Below are positions 1 to 8,024 of a stretch of 42,481 nucleotides of DNA, piece by piece. Positions within the stretch are counted from its first letter, which is position 1; each line of letters opens with the position of its first letter. Under the pieces are notes generated by a model, which was given only the letters and a program-made list of their open reading frames with translations, had not been told where the DNA came from and made no database searches. Source of the stretch: Ruminococcus sp. (GTDB lineage Bacteria > Bacillota > Clostridia > Oscillospirales > Ruminococcaceae); assembly GCA_017634275.1 (NCBI GenBank), contig JAGBNQ010000073.1, forward strand, positions 1 to 42,481, given 5' to 3'. The translations under genes and the position numbers were made by a program.

Positions 1-165
1 AAAAAAGAATAAAGAATAAATAATAAAAGATGTGTCCGCCTTTGGCGGACAGATGCCCATTCGGGCTTGTAAAGGCACATACCGAAGGGGGTTCGGGGGG
101 GTTTCCGTTCGCCCCCCGTACCCCCTTCGGGTTCGCATCGGCAAAGCCCCAACAAACTCCAATTT
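1..165. repeat. Dispersed intergenic repeat, copy 1 (heptads plus palindromes)
   Basis: Three 7-bp units (AATAAAG, AATAAAT, AATAAAA at 8-28) are followed by a perfect palindrome, TGTCCGCC-TTT-GGCGGACA (33-51), and a second hairpin, GCCC-ATTC-GGGC (54-65). A G-rich then C-rich inverted segment follows (about 85-139) and ends near the motif AACAAACTCCAATTTT. The same blocks recur at 16035-16290, 37233-37298, 40499-40600 and 42441-42481. No coding potential is convincing here; this is seen directly in the sequence. Confidence 0.7.
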
Positions 166-176
166 TCCTTTCCCTC

Positions 177-205
177 TTGATAACTTTACCAAAATGGTGT
201 ATAAT
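177..205 (+). promoter_or_regulatory. Sigma-A promoter of pepF
   Basis: TTGATA (177-182) and TATAAT (200-205) are separated by 17 bp. They lie about 30 bp before the RBS of the downstream peptidase gene. Confidence 0.75.
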
Positions 206-238
206 ATCATTATAGCATCTTTAGAAAGGAAGAAATTT

Positions 239-2038
239 ATGGCTGAAAAAAGAATACCTAAAAGAAATGAGATAGATAAGGAATTTACCTGGGCGATAGA
301 GGATATTTACCCGACTGATGAGGCATGGGCTGATGACCTTGTGAGGCTTAAGGCTATGCCCGAAAGGATAGCTGCATTCAAGGGAAGGCTGTCGGAAAGC
401 GGAGATACCTTGCTTGAATTTTTAAGGCTTTCCGATGAGATCTCCGTGCTGGTGGACAGCCTTGCAAATTACGCGCAGAGAAAGAGCGATGAGGATACCG
501 CTGTTTCCAAATATCAGGCTATGACGGGGCAGCTTATGAGCTGCTATGTTGAGATAAACTCTGCAGGCAGCTTTGAAACGCCCGAGCTTATCGCAATTTC
601 CGATGAGAGAATGGCAAAGCTTTACAAAGAGCAGCCCGAGCTTGAACTCTACAGGCTCAACCTTGACAGAGTAAGGCGCAAAAAAGCCCACGTCCTCTCG
701 GAAAACGAGGAAAAGATACTTGCGCTTGCAGGCGATGCACTAAGCACCCCAGAGAATATCTTCTCGATGTTTTCCGATGCCGACCTTAAGTTCCCCGATG
801 CTCTTGATAAGGACGGGGTCGCTCATCAGGTAACTCACGGCAGCTATACACCCCTTATGCAGCAGTCTGACAGGGTGCTTAGAAAGAGCGCCTTTGAGTC
901 GATGTATCACACCTATGACAAGTTCAAAAACACTATGGCATCGACCCTTTCTGCGCAGATAAAAAGCGTGCAGTTCTATTCAAAGGCAAGAAAGTATAAC
1001 TCCTCGCTTGAGGCATCTCTTGAGGCTCACGAGGTTCCCGTAGAGGTCTACACAAATCTTATTGAGGCCGTTCATCAGAATATGCACTATATGTATGACT
1101 ACGTTGCCCTGAGGAAAAAGCTTATGGGGCTTGACGAGCTGCATTTTTATGACCTCTACTCCCACATAGTTTCTGACGTTGAGATGAAGATAACCTTTGA
1201 GGAGGCTAAGGAAACAGTTCTCAAAGCGCTTGCGCCTATGGGCGAGGATTACCTGAACATCATGCGCGAGGGCTTTAATAACCGCTGGATAGACGTTTAT
1301 GAAAACGAGGGCAAAACGAGCGGCGCATATTCAGCAGGCGCAAGAGTTCACCCGTTTGTAATGCTAAATCACAAGGATACGCTCAATTGTATGTTTACAT
1401 TGGCACACGAAATGGGTCACGCGATACATTCCTACCTTTCTAACAAAAACCAGCCCGTTGCCTACAGCGATTATGTTATTTTCGTGGCCGAGGTAGCATC
1501 GACCTGCAACGAGGCGCTTTTAATGCAGTATCTCTTAAAGACCACCGACGATAAGCGCCAGAAGGCTTACCTTATAAATTACTTCTTAGAGCAGTTCCGC
1601 ACAACGCTCTACCGCCAGACGATGTTTGCGGAGTTCGAGCTTAAGATAAACGAGCTTGTTGCCGCAGGCGAGAGCCTTACTGCTGATATGCTTAACAATA
1701 TCTATATGGAGCTCAACAAGCTCTATTTCGGCGAGGGCATGACCTATGACCCCGAGATAGCTTTGGAATGGGCGCGCATACCGCATTTTTACTATAACTA
1801 CTACGTTTATCAGTACGCTACGGGCTATAGTGCAGCTATTGCGCTTTCTACGCGCATTCTCAACGAGGGCGAGAGCGCTGTCAAGGATTATATCGGTTTC
1901 CTTTCGGGCGGCTGCTCAAAAGACCCCATTTCCCTCCTGCGCGGCGCAGGCGTTGATATGGCAAGTGCAAAGCCGATAAACGATGCCCTTAAGCTTTTCG
2001 GCGAGCTGATAGAGCAAATGGACGAGCTGATGAAATAA
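239..2038 (+). CDS. pepF: Oligoendopeptidase F (M3 family zinc metallopeptidase)
   Basis: This is a cytoplasmic peptidase of the M3B family that cuts short peptides, mainly for peptide turnover and nitrogen supply. The 599-residue length is normal for PepF. The zinc site is visible as HEMGH (H390, E391, H394), followed about 25 residues later by the glutamate-containing stretch AEVASTCNE, the expected third ligand region. The N-terminal half is helical, as in the family, and no signal peptide is present. The open frame extends upstream to position 32, but that part lies in the intergenic repeat and overlaps the promoter. The ATG at 239 is preceded by AGAAAGGAAG and gives the usual PepF N-terminus. 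It appears monocistronic, with its own promoter at 177-205. Confidence 0.95.
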   Translation: MAEKRIPKRNEIDKEFTWAIEDIYPTDEAWADDLVRLKAMPERIAAFKGRLSESGDTLLEFLRLSDEISVLVDSLANYAQRKSDEDTAVSKYQAMTGQLMSCYVEINSAGSFETPELIAISDERMAKLYKEQPELELYRLNLDRVRRKKAHVLSENEEKILALAGDALSTPENIFSMFSDADLKFPDALDKDGVAHQVTHGSYTPLMQQSDRVLRKSAFESMYHTYDKFKNTMASTLSAQIKSVQFYSKARKYNSSLEASLEAHEVPVEVYTNLIEAVHQNMHYMYDYVALRKKLMGLDELHFYDLYSHIVSDVEMKITFEEAKETVLKALAPMGEDYLNIMREGFNNRWIDVYENEGKTSGAYSAGARVHPFVMLNHKDTLNCMFTLAHEMGHAIHSYLSNKNQPVAYSDYVIFVAEVASTCNEALLMQYLLKTTDDKRQKAYLINYFLEQFRTTLYRQTMFAEFELKINELVAAGESLTADMLNNIYMELNKLYFGEGMTYDPEIALEWARIPHFYYNYYVYQYATGYSAAIALSTRILNEGESAVKDYIGFLSGGCSKDPISLLRGAGVDMASAKPINDALKLFGELIEQMDELMK

Positions 2039-2039
2039 A

Positions 2040-2083
2040 GGCAACACCGCACAAAGACCGCCTGAGAGCTTTGCGGTGCTGCC
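2040..2083 (+). other. Stem-loop after pepF, possible weak terminator
   Basis: The arms at 2040-2052 and 2071-2083 pair over 11 of 13 positions (GGCAACACCGCAC with TTGCGGTGCTGCC). No T-run follows, so intrinsic termination is uncertain. Confidence 0.4.
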
Positions 2084-2176
2084 TAAATACCGAGGCTGCG
2101 GGGGGCTTTCTCTGTTCACACAGCAGATAAGCGCCCCCGAGCCATTTGCCGACCTTCGATTTTGTGATATCATCTA

Positions 2177-2205
2177 TTGACAAAATTCTATCAAAGTGCT
2201 ATAAT
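2177..2205 (+). promoter_or_regulatory. Sigma-A promoter of the cobalamin uptake operon
   Basis: Perfect consensus boxes TTGACA (2177-2182) and TATAAT (2200-2205) with a 17-bp spacer. Transcription would start near 2212, just ahead of the riboswitch, leaving a leader of about 300 nt. Confidence 0.85.
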
Positions 2206-2221
2206 ATAACCATAATATGTA

Positions 2222-2335
2222 TTGCGCCCCGAAGAATTGACGTGAGCTTACGTCAAAGCAGGAGAGAAGTGCAGTGAAAATCTGCCGCAGCAGCCACTAC
2301 CGTTATAGTCGGATCGCTCGTCGGGGTTTGCAGGT
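2222..2335 (+). promoter_or_regulatory. Cobalamin (AdoCbl-type) riboswitch aptamer
   Basis: Core elements appear in the expected order. A closing helix pairs CCCCGA (2227-2232) with TCGGGG (2321-2326). A hairpin GACGT-loop-ACGTC follows, then a GGAGAGAA stretch and the short stem GCAG-TGAAAAT-CTGC (2271-2285), which corresponds to the family's GGTGAAAATCC element. Next come GCAGCCACTACCGT, resembling the conserved GCC-ACTGT core, and AGTCGGAT, resembling the AGTCAGGA end. The boxes deviate from consensus, so this may be a variant or short cobalamin class. Downstream genes encode B12-carrier-like proteins and an ECF importer, which supports the ligand call. A covariance-model scan was not possible here. 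Confidence 0.75.
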
Positions 2336-2441
2336 TTTGGGGTAATTCCCGCCGCTTTTGGGCAATGAAAGGCGTGACCGTAAATATCGGCTTTTGGTGT
2401 TTCTTTTTAAAAAGGAAACGGCAAGGGTCTTTTATCGGTGC

Positions 2442-2482
2442 GCTCTTTTAAAGGCTGTGGCTTTTAAAAGAGCTTTGTTTTT
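2442..2482 (+). terminator. Riboswitch-controlled intrinsic terminator
   Basis: An 11-bp perfect stem pairs GCTCTTTTAAA (2442-2452) with TTTAAAAGAGC (2463-2473) and is followed by TTTGTTTTT. It lies between the aptamer and the first gene, the normal position for an expression platform that turns the operon off when ligand is bound. A preceding helix around 2397-2419 (GTTTC/GGAAAC) could take part in an alternative fold. Confidence 0.8.
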
Positions 2483-2514
2483 GCGGTGAGATACCTTAGG
2501 AAAGGATGGTAAAA

Positions 2515-3525
2515 ATGAAGAAAATGAAGAAGATCTCGGCTGTTACGGCGGCATTTATGCTCAGTATCAGCACGATGGCAATGACTGCAATGGCAGAGGA
2601 GAACGCTGATGCCGAGGCCGTAAATGATACGGCAGCAGCACAGGTGAGCGAGGCAGAGCCTATCACTGTAGTTGTAAATGTTTCCGTTGAGGGCGAGGCA
2701 AAAATGTTCAACAGCTCTGTTTACGTTACTGATATTGATAAGGACGGCACTATCACTATTGATGAGGCACTTTATGCTGCACACGATGCAGGGTATAATG
2801 AGGGCGTTGAAAACGGCTATGCTACTGCCGAAACTCAGTGGGGCTTGTCGCTCACAAAGCTGTGGGGCGTTGAAAACGGCGGTAGCTATGGGTATTATGT
2901 AAATAACAAGGCTGCTATGTCGTTGTCGGATCCGCTTGCTGAGGGTGATTATCTTGACGCTTTTGCCTATAAGGATACAACAGGCTATTCTGACGCATAC
3001 ACCTTCTTTGACAAGAGAAGTGTAGAGCTTGACCTTTCTGAGACGAGTACATTTGAGCTTAACCTCAGCTATGTGGGCTATGATGCTGACTGGAACACCG
3101 TTACCCTCCCTCTGAAGGACGCGGTTATAACTATAGACGGTGAGAGGACAGACTTTGTTACCGATGAAAACGGTAATGTAACGATAACAGTCGATCAGGA
3201 TGGCGTGTTCCGTGTAAGCGCTGTTTCGGATTCCATGATACTTGTTCCGCCTGCCTGCGACCTTGCGGTCGAAGGGGCAGAAGAAAAGCTCCCCGAGGGT
3301 GAAACTGAGAAAGAGCCCGAGGAGACCGAGAAAGAGCCTGAGGAGACCGAGGAAGAGCCCGAGGAGACAGAGGAGACCCCCTCTAAGGAGGAAAAGCCCG
3401 CAGCACAAACACCTAAGGCAACTGCAACTACAAACCCTAAGACATCAAGCTGCGGCACGCTCGCTTTCGGCATTGCATCGTTAGGTTTAGCAGGAATGCT
3501 CGTTTCAAAGCGCAGGAATAAATAA
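2515..3525 (+). CDS. Secreted DUF4430 (transcobalamin beta-domain-like) protein with sortase-type anchor
   Basis: Predicted cell-surface protein of 336 residues. A signal peptide (1-28, ending AMA) is followed by a DUF4430-type domain (about 40-150) with the family pattern YYVNNKA then EGDYLDAFAY. DUF4430 is the bacterial relative of the C-terminal B12-binding beta domain of transcobalamin and intrinsic factor. A second beta-rich segment (about 155-245) and an acidic Glu/Pro spacer with TEKEPEE repeats follow. The C-terminus is NPKTS (307-311), a hydrophobic stretch, then SKRRNK, which looks like a class B cell-wall sorting signal. ATG 2515 is preferred over ATG 2506 because AGGAAAGG (2498-2505) is correctly spaced only for the former. 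The stop overlaps the next start (TAATG), implying translational coupling. Corrinoid binding is inferred from the domain, riboswitch and neighbours; no binding residue can be assigned. Confidence 0.85.
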   Translation: MKKMKKISAVTAAFMLSISTMAMTAMAEENADAEAVNDTAAAQVSEAEPITVVVNVSVEGEAKMFNSSVYVTDIDKDGTITIDEALYAAHDAGYNEGVENGYATAETQWGLSLTKLWGVENGGSYGYYVNNKAAMSLSDPLAEGDYLDAFAYKDTTGYSDAYTFFDKRSVELDLSETSTFELNLSYVGYDADWNTVTLPLKDAVITIDGERTDFVTDENGNVTITVDQDGVFRVSAVSDSMILVPPACDLAVEGAEEKLPEGETEKEPEETEKEPEETEEEPEETEETPSKEEKPAAQTPKATATTNPKTSSCGTLAFGIASLGLAGMLVSKRRNK

Positions 3526-5498
3526 TGAAAAATAAAAAAGCTGCATTTATTGCCGCTTTGCTTATGATGATAAGCTGTTTTGCTTTCCCCGTCGAAGCTT
3601 TGGGGAAGGACGCTGATACCGCCGCGCAGTTGCAAGGCGGTATTTGTGTTTATAAAGCAGGCGGCGATATTCAGGGGTGGATAAACGGCGAGCTGACGCA
3701 AAAGGCAGGCTCTATGAGCGAGTGGTATATCATGGCGCTCGCGCAGTCGGGGAAATATGATTTTTCCGCGTATGAAGGGGCTTTGCTGGGGTATTTAGAG
3801 AAAAACAAGGTCGCCTCCGCGACATCGCGGCAAAAATATGCACTTGCACTTATAAGCATCGGCAGTAATGATGAATATATCTTAAAAACGCTTTCCGATT
3901 CGGTCGGGGGGCAGGGGCTTATGAGCCTTATCTTCGGGCTGCATATTGTTAATAACGGCTATACTGTAAGCGGCATTACCGCAAAGGGGATAATCGCTGA
4001 TATCCTTGCACTTCAAAAGCAGGACGGCGGCTTTGCGATAATAGGGGATAAAGGCGACCCCGACTGCACGGCTATGACTATCAGTGCCTTAGCGCCTTAT
4101 TATAAGAGCGACAGCAAGGTAAAAAACGCTTTGGGCAGGGCGACCGAATTTTTATCATCTATCCAGCAATCAAGCGGTGCATTTAAAAGCTTTGGGCAGG
4201 AGAACTGCGAAAGCACGGCGCAGGTGATGCTCGCGCTTTGCTCTTTGGGCATTGACCCCGAAAAGGACAGCCGCTTTATCAAAAACGGCAATAGCCTTTT
4301 TGATGCGCTTAAGGGCTTTGCGCTTGATAACGGCGGCTTTGAACACGCAAAGGGCGAGGGGGTCAACGAAAGTGCAACTATGCAGGCGCTTTACACGCTT
4401 GTGGGCTATGAGCGCTTGCTTGAGGGGAAAGGTCCATTTTTCATATTTGACAACAAAAGCCCCGAGACTGCAAAAAGGCCTTCAGAGGACAAGCCTGCCG
4501 CAACACAAAAGGTGACGGTGACAAAGCAAAGTGAAACTGCACCAAAGCAGACCCAAAGCAAAGCGACGGCTAAATCAACTAAAAGCACTGCACCCCAAAA
4601 CGGCGGCACAAAGGCGCAGACCACCCAAAAAAGCGTAACTGCCGCAGGCGAGATCATAACAAAAAGCGAGACTGCAAAAGCGCCTACCACTTCGGGCAAA
4701 AGCACTTCGGGCACGGCTGACATAAGCACATCTGCAAGCAAGGCAGGCTCGGAAACAAAGAGCGAAAAGCAGACCGATGATACCGCCGCCGCGATAACAA
4801 CTACCCTTCAAAGCGAGCAGGGCGGCGAAAGCACGCAGGGCGCTGAAACTATAGCATCAAGCGAGAGCGTCACCGCCTTGCAGACTACCCTGACCGAAAA
4901 GAAAACCGAGCAAAGCAGTGAAAAAAGGAGCATAAAGCTTTATATCTATATTGCTGTCGGTGCGGCTGCTCTGGCAGGGTGCGCGGTTTTGATAGTAAAG
5001 GGCAAGAGGAATATCAAGAGCTATATTTTTGTTATAGCTGTTGCAGGGGCGCTTTGTGCTGTCACGGCATTTATTGATATTGAAACAAAGGAGCAGCACT
5101 ATTCCGAGGACAGCAGTATAGCAAAGAGCGAAAGCGCAGGCAAGGTAACGGTGAGCATTGACTGCCTGACTATCTTAGGCGAGAGCGAGGATCTGCCTGA
5201 TGACGGATATATCTTAGCGCAGACAACCGCCGACATAGCCGAGGGCGAAACGGCATTTGACCTTTTAAACCGCCTTGCAAAGCAAAACGGCATTATCCTT
5301 GACATCAAGGGGAGCGATGAGATGATATATGTCGCAGGTATATCGGGGATATATGAATTTGACTTTGGTGAGCTTTCGGGGTGGATGTATTATGTAAACG
5401 GCAAAGCGCCGTCAGTCAACAGCTCGCAGTATATCCTAAAGGACGGCGACAAGGTAGAGTGGCGCTACACTAAGGAAATAGGGCACGATATAGAATAA
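3525..5498 (+). CDS. Membrane-tethered transcobalamin/intrinsic-factor-like protein (alpha-barrel plus DUF4430)
   Basis: Predicted surface corrinoid-binding protein of 657 residues. Domain order: signal peptide (1-26); alpha/alpha-barrel repeats of the terpenoid-cyclase/prenyltransferase fold (about 40-305), with the recurring pattern of an acidic residue then TAM/TAQ/SAT and a short helix, as in animal B12 carriers; a Ser/Thr/Lys-rich linker (about 310-465); two membrane helices (about 470-490 and 499-517) with a basic KGKRNIK loop between them; and a C-terminal DUF4430 domain (about 540-655, with GWMYYVNGKAP and KDGDKVEWRY). With the signal peptide the topology places both domains outside. 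No DxDD motif of squalene or terpene cyclases is present, so an enzyme role is unlikely. It overlaps the preceding gene by 1 bp and precedes ecfT by 43 bp. The domain architecture is seen; the ligand is inferred. Confidence 0.85.
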   Translation: MKNKKAAFIAALLMMISCFAFPVEALGKDADTAAQLQGGICVYKAGGDIQGWINGELTQKAGSMSEWYIMALAQSGKYDFSAYEGALLGYLEKNKVASATSRQKYALALISIGSNDEYILKTLSDSVGGQGLMSLIFGLHIVNNGYTVSGITAKGIIADILALQKQDGGFAIIGDKGDPDCTAMTISALAPYYKSDSKVKNALGRATEFLSSIQQSSGAFKSFGQENCESTAQVMLALCSLGIDPEKDSRFIKNGNSLFDALKGFALDNGGFEHAKGEGVNESATMQALYTLVGYERLLEGKGPFFIFDNKSPETAKRPSEDKPAATQKVTVTKQSETAPKQTQSKATAKSTKSTAPQNGGTKAQTTQKSVTAAGEIITKSETAKAPTTSGKSTSGTADISTSASKAGSETKSEKQTDDTAAAITTTLQSEQGGESTQGAETIASSESVTALQTTLTEKKTEQSSEKRSIKLYIYIAVGAAALAGCAVLIVKGKRNIKSYIFVIAVAGALCAVTAFIDIETKEQHYSEDSSIAKSESAGKVTVSIDCLTILGESEDLPDDGYILAQTTADIAEGETAFDLLNRLAKQNGIILDIKGSDEMIYVAGISGIYEFDFGELSGWMYYVNGKAPSVNSSQYILKDGDKVEWRYTKEIGHDIE

Positions 5499-5541
5499 AG
5501 GCAATGCCCGTGCGGCGGCGCATGAAGAAAGAGGTGAACAT

Positions 5542-6420
5542 ATGAAAACGCTTGAAAGCTCAAACCCGATAGTTTTGTTTTTCTTCTTTTTGTATGTTAC
5601 AGCCCTTTCTATGTTTATCTCGTTTCCGTTTCTGATAATTATCTCGCTTTTCGGGGCAATGGCTTATTATTACAGCTCGCCTGCCCCTAAAAAGGGGAGC
5701 TTTACTGTGTTTGTGTGGGTGCTGTTTTTAGTGCTGTCCGCAGCAAATCCGCTTATTTCACACAAGGGCGAAACTATCCTGCTTTTTATAAATAACCGCC
5801 CCATTACCCTTGAAAGCTTTTATTTCGGGCTTAACAGCTCTGCAATGATAGTTTCGGCACTTTACTGGTTCAGAACTTTAACTGTAGTGCTGACAAGTGA
5901 TAAGCTTATCTACCTTACATCATTTTTATCAAAAAATCTCTCGCTGATAATTTCAATGTCGGTAAGGTTTGTGCCGATGTTTGGCAGGCAGAGAAAGAAA
6001 ATAAAGGAAACTCAGCTTGCAATGGGGCTTTATAATGATGACAGTATAGTTGACGATATCCGCTCAAATATAAGGGTATTCTCTATCCTTATAACATGGG
6101 CGCTCGAAAACGGGATAACGGCGGCAGACAGCATGGAGGCGCGCGGCTTTTCGCTCGGAAAAAGGAGCTGTATGCGCCAAAAGCGGATAGATATATTTGA
6201 TATCATGCTTATAATTCTTATGAGCGCGCTTTTTGGCATAACGCTTGCAGGCAGGCTTTTTGGGGGAATGAGCCACAGCTTTTACCCGAGGCTTAGCATT
6301 TCCTTTAACGGCATCAAGGACACAGCAGCGCTTTTAAGCTTTGCGCTGCTTGCCTTTTTGCCCGTGATCTTAAAAGCGGAGGTGAGCCTTAGATGGCACT
6401 TGTTAAAACAGAGGGTCTGA
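5542..6420 (+). CDS. ecfT: ECF transporter transmembrane component EcfT
   Basis: Integral membrane coupling subunit of an energy-coupling-factor importer; it links the ATPase to the substrate-binding S component. The 292 residues include hydrophobic segments near 10-45, 55-70, 100-120, 215-235 and 260-285. The second coupling motif is present as SMEARGF (A200-R201-G202). At the first motif position the family normally has Ala-Arg-Gly, but this protein has QLAMGLY (A160-M161-G162), so the arginine is replaced. The start at 5542 follows a strong GAGGTGA. The 3' end overlaps the ATPase gene by 28 bp. The operon position after B12-carrier-like proteins suggests a dedicated rather than shared module. 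Confidence 0.9.
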   Translation: MKTLESSNPIVLFFFFLYVTALSMFISFPFLIIISLFGAMAYYYSSPAPKKGSFTVFVWVLFLVLSAANPLISHKGETILLFINNRPITLESFYFGLNSSAMIVSALYWFRTLTVVLTSDKLIYLTSFLSKNLSLIISMSVRFVPMFGRQRKKIKETQLAMGLYNDDSIVDDIRSNIRVFSILITWALENGITAADSMEARGFSLGKRSCMRQKRIDIFDIMLIILMSALFGITLAGRLFGGMSHSFYPRLSISFNGIKDTAALLSFALLAFLPVILKAEVSLRWHLLKQRV

Positions 6421-8024
6421 CATTTACCTACCCCGAATGTGAAAGCCCTGCGATAGCAGATATAGAGCTGACGATAGAGCGCGGCAGCTTTAACGTGCTT
6501 GCAGGCTCGACGGGGTGCGGAAAATCCACGCTGCTGCGGCTTTTAAAGCGCGAGCTTGCACCGCTTGGGGATATGCGCGGCGAGATATTCTTTGACGGTG
6601 TCAGGCTTTGCGAGCTTTCTGACAAGGACTCTGTCAGCAGGATAGGCTTTGTAATGCAAAGTGTCGATGCGCAGATAGTGTGCGACAAGGTGTGGCACGA
6701 GCTTGTGTTTGTGCTTGAAAGCCTTGGGAAGGACAAGGGCTTTATCGCTTTTCGCGCGGCGGAAACAGCAAGCTATTTCGGCATTGACAGCTGGTATGAG
6801 AGGGATACCGCCTCACTTTCGGGCGGCCAAAAGCAGCTTTTGAACCTTGCATCGGTCATGATGTGCGAGCCGCAGCTGCTTATCCTTGATGAGCCGACAG
6901 CGCAGCTTGACCCGATAGCCGCATCGGAGTTTATCCACACGGTAAAAAAGCTCTGTGACGAGCTGGGGCTGACTGTCCTTATAGCCGAGCATAGGCTTGA
7001 TGAGCTTATCCCCCTTTGCGACAAGCTGTTTATTATGGAAAAGGGCAGGCTTATCCACAGCGGCGCGCCTGCCGAGGTCATATCAAGGCTTGATGACAAA
7101 AGCCCCATAGCAAAGGCGATGCCTGCCGCCGCAAGGCTTTACAAGGCACTCGGCGCGGTGGGGGAGCTGCCCCTTACCGTATCAAAGGGGCGGCAGCTTG
7201 CAGCAAGGTATGATAACAAAATTAGTACGCTGCAAAGAAAGAGGTATACCCATTCGGGAGAAAAGGCGCTGGAGCTTAAGGACGTATATTTTCGCTTTGA
7301 GAGAAACTCGCCCGACATTTTAAAGGGGCTGACGCTTGACGTTTACAAGGGCGAGATATTCTGCGTGCTTGGTGCTAACGGCAGCGGAAAATCGACTGCG
7401 GCAAAATGCATATCAGCACTATTAAAGCCCTACAGCGGCAGTATAAAGGTATTTGGCAAAAGGCTTAAGGAATACAAAAACCGCACGCTTTACACAAACT
7501 GTCTTACTCTTGTGCCGCAGGACGTACAGACCTGTTTTTTATACACTACTGTAAGGGAGGAGCTTGATGAGGCAGGCATTTCCCCCGATGAGCTGCCGTT
7601 TGATATGAGCGAGGTGCTTAATAAGCACCCCTATGACCTCTCGGGCGGCGAGCAGCAGCTTTTAGCGCTTGCAAAGGCACTTGGCAGCAAGCCGAGGCTG
7701 CTTATTTTAGACGAGGCCACAAAGGGAATGGACGCGCAGCTCAAACTAAAGACCGCCGAGATACTCAAAGAGCTAAAGAGCAATGGAGTTACCCTTTTGG
7801 TAGTCACTCACGATATCGAATTTGCCGCCCTTTGCGCTGACAGATGCGCTATGTTTTTCGGGGGCGAGGCGGTGAGCGTTCTGCCGCCGTACGAGTTTTT
7901 TGACAAGGGCAGCTTTTACACCACCGCCGCAAGCCGCATTGCAAGGGGGCAGTATGAGGGCGTTGTTACGGTAGATGACCTTGCCGCCCTCTGCCTAAAG
8001 AATGAAAAGAAGGTGGCGCGCTGA
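6393..8024 (+). CDS. ecfA: ECF transporter ATPase, two ABC domains fused (EcfA-EcfA')
   Basis: Cytoplasmic ATPase driving ECF import. Its 543 residues hold two complete nucleotide-binding domains in one chain, where many ECF systems use two separate proteins. Domain 1 (about 1-225) has Walker A GSTGCGKST (38-46), signature LSGGQKQ, Walker B LLILDEP and switch histidine IAEHR. Domain 2 (about 285-510) has GANGSGKST (327-335), LSGGEQQ, LLILDEA and VVTHD. Domain 2 ends its Walker B with DEA rather than DEP, as several EcfA proteins do. A GGAGGTGA RBS (6378-6385) lies inside ecfT and supports the ATG at 6393. The stop overlaps the next start (TGATG). Confidence 0.95.
   Translation: MALVKTEGLTFTYPECESPAIADIELTIERGSFNVLAGSTGCGKSTLLRLLKRELAPLGDMRGEIFFDGVRLCELSDKDSVSRIGFVMQSVDAQIVCDKVWHELVFVLESLGKDKGFIAFRAAETASYFGIDSWYERDTASLSGGQKQLLNLASVMMCEPQLLILDEPTAQLDPIAASEFIHTVKKLCDELGLTVLIAEHRLDELIPLCDKLFIMEKGRLIHSGAPAEVISRLDDKSPIAKAMPAAARLYKALGAVGELPLTVSKGRQLAARYDNKISTLQRKRYTHSGEKALELKDVYFRFERNSPDILKGLTLDVYKGEIFCVLGANGSGKSTAAKCISALLKPYSGSIKVFGKRLKEYKNRTLYTNCLTLVPQDVQTCFLYTTVREELDEAGISPDELPFDMSEVLNKHPYDLSGGEQQLLALAKALGSKPRLLILDEATKGMDAQLKLKTAEILKELKSNGVTLLVVTHDIEFAALCADRCAMFFGGEAVSVLPPYEFFDKGSFYTTAASRIARGQYEGVVTVDDLAALCLKNEKKVAR

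Noticed and set aside
32-238. N-terminal extension of PepF by 69 codons
   Set aside because: It runs through the intergenic repeat and the promoter, has no RBS, and PepF proteins begin near the ATG at 239.
2464-3408. Long minus-strand open frame of 314 codons opposite the DUF4430 gene
   Set aside because: Low-complexity Leu/Cys-rich product, no RBS, and the plus strand carries a signal peptide, domain and sorting signal.
3525-4450. Terpene cyclase or prenyltransferase enzyme
   Set aside because: The repeats match the fold, but the DxDD and other catalytic motifs are missing and the DUF4430 domain points to a binding protein.
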